In this document: positions 6,514 to 7,265 of the stretch, piece after piece
Numbering within the stretch: the first letter of the stretch is position 1
How the letters are laid out: the number at the start of each line of letters is the position of its first letter
Assembly: GCA_002450905.1 (NCBI GenBank)
Contig: DKAT01000076.1
Coordinates: 1 to 7,265 of the forward strand
Source: Spirochaetia bacterium UBA6919
GTDB lineage: Bacteria; Spirochaetota; UBA6919
Direction of reading: 5' to 3'
Length of the DNA: 7,265 nucleotides
Notes under the pieces: model-generated
What the model was told of the DNA's origin: nothing
What the model saw: the letters and a program-made list of their open reading frames with translations, nothing else
Database searches by the model: none
Program-made: the position numbers and the translations under genes

Positions 6514-7224
6514 TTAATAGATAATTTTGCAATGGGGTAAGTGTTTTCTAATTCGTTCGATTTCCTGTTTTGTTATTTTTGTATTTTTTATAATTAAATA
6601 TTCTAATTTTTTTAAGTTATCTACTCCAATAGGTAAACGATTGATAGGATTATTACTTATATTTAATTTACTTAATTCTGTCATGTTAGTAATCGTATTC
6701 GGTAAAAATGTTAATTTATTTTGAGATAAATCAAAATCTTTTAATTTAACTAAGTTTCCTATCTCATTTGGTAACTGTTCTAACTGATTTTCAGTAATAT
6801 GAAACCACCTTAGATTAATCAACTTACCAATATCACTATATAATTTAACTAACCTGTTACGAGAAAACATTAATTCTTCAAGATTTGTTAGCTCCCCAAT
6901 TTCTGGGGCAATTCTATTTAAACGATTATTACCTAAAAATAATTTTCTTCAATGCATTAAATATCGTATCTCAGTGGGAAGATTAGATATTCTATTATCT
7001 CTTAAGTCAAGCTCACTCAAGTTTTTAAGTAACTTAATTTTTTTAGGTATATAATATAATGGTTTTCTTTCTCTTGGTATGTTGAATTCCCCAATGACTA
7101 ATTTTTCAACTGCTTCAGGATTTTTAAATGCCCCTTCAAAACTTGTATAGCTTATATATCTTGGCCAACATGAACAAATTATTAGAGAAATGAAAAAAAC
7201 TTTTGAACTTACCATAATCCTCAT
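6514..7224 (-). pseudogene. Leucine-rich-repeat lipoprotein-like gene interrupted by one in-frame TGA
   Basis: Two open stretches, 7224-6952 (91 codons) and 6948-6514 (144 codons plus TAA), lie in the same frame and are separated only by a TGA at 6951-6949. Read through, they give 236 residues. The N-terminus is a membrane-export signal with a loose lipobox (ICSC, Cys19), then AFKNPEAVEKL, a lead-in common in bacterial LRR proteins. Seven LRR units follow, of 23 residues each except the last; the final one ends in a cap, RIRKHLPHCKIIY. The TGA falls on repeat position 7, which is leucine in the other units, so one base change from TTA explains it. The start ATG has AAGG 8 nt upstream. Such proteins usually bind proteins at the cell surface or periplasm; no partner is evident. 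panB and hemH stop normally at TGA, so recoding is unlikely. Sequencing error is possible. An internal ATG at 6870 would give only a 118-aa fragment. Confidence 0.75.
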
Positions 7225-7265
7225 TTCGTATACCTTATCATTATAATGCTTATCTAGTTAGCTCC

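Noticed and set aside
6527..6724. Plus-strand ORF of 65 codons opposite the LRR gene
   Set aside because: It is antisense to well-formed leucine-rich repeats. Its hydrophobic character is a by-product of reading AT-rich LRR codons backwards.
6949..6951. Genome-wide reassignment of TGA to an amino acid
   Set aside because: hemH and panB both end in TGA at the expected protein lengths, and hemG begins within the hemH TGA overlap, so TGA acts as a stop here.
7240..7245. TATAAT on the minus strand just before the LRR gene
   Set aside because: It would start transcription almost on top of the ribosome binding site, and the -35 region lies at or beyond the window edge, so it cannot be supported.

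Overview
The window reads almost entirely on the minus strand. It looks like a piece of an AT-rich chromosome from the Planctomycetes or a close PVC relative. The first 64 bases are the 5' end of a 16S rRNA gene (minus strand, running off the left edge). Positions 2-19 are identical, as I remember it, to the Planctomycetes-directed 16S probe Pla46 (GACTTGCATGCCTAATCC). The low GC would suit an anammox-type (Brocadiales/Scalindua-like) planctomycete better than the GC-rich Pirellula or Gemmata groups. That genus-level idea is inference only, because just the first 64 nt of 16S are visible.

Layout from right to left, in the direction of transcription: (1) 7224-6514, a small leucine-rich-repeat lipoprotein-like gene broken by one in-frame TGA; (2) 6513-6224, an intergenic region with a good sigma70-type promoter (TTGACT-17-TATATT), a tandem 11-bp repeat, an inverted repeat around the promoter and a very short ORF with a strong ribosome binding site; (3) 6223-304, six tightly packed genes, hemE-hemN-hemH-hemG-(94-aa membrane protein)-panB, joined by 8-bp and 4-bp overlaps or gaps of 6, 34 and 6 bp; (4) 303-65, the rRNA leader region with an rRNA-type promoter (TTGACT-17-TAATTT) and a leader hairpin; (5) 64-1, the start of 16S rRNA.

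The four hem genes cover every step from uroporphyrinogen III to protoheme: decarboxylation (HemE), oxygen-independent radical-SAM oxidation of coproporphyrinogen III (HemN), flavin-dependent oxidation of protoporphyrinogen IX (HemG/HemY type) and iron insertion (HemH). Early steps (hemA, L, B, C, D) are not here. panB starts the pantothenate/CoA branch and has no obvious biochemical link to heme. The 94-aa membrane protein between hemG and panB has no function I can name.

Two start codons deserve correction relative to the longest open frames. HemE most likely starts at the ATG at 6223 and HemG at the ATG at 2809; both longer versions use TTG codons that fit the ribosome binding sites badly. 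I see no CRISPR array, insertion sequence, tRNA, phage gene or recognisable defence system. Most of the window is conserved housekeeping sequence; its less ordinary parts are the interrupted LRR gene, the hem upstream region and the unnamed membrane protein.
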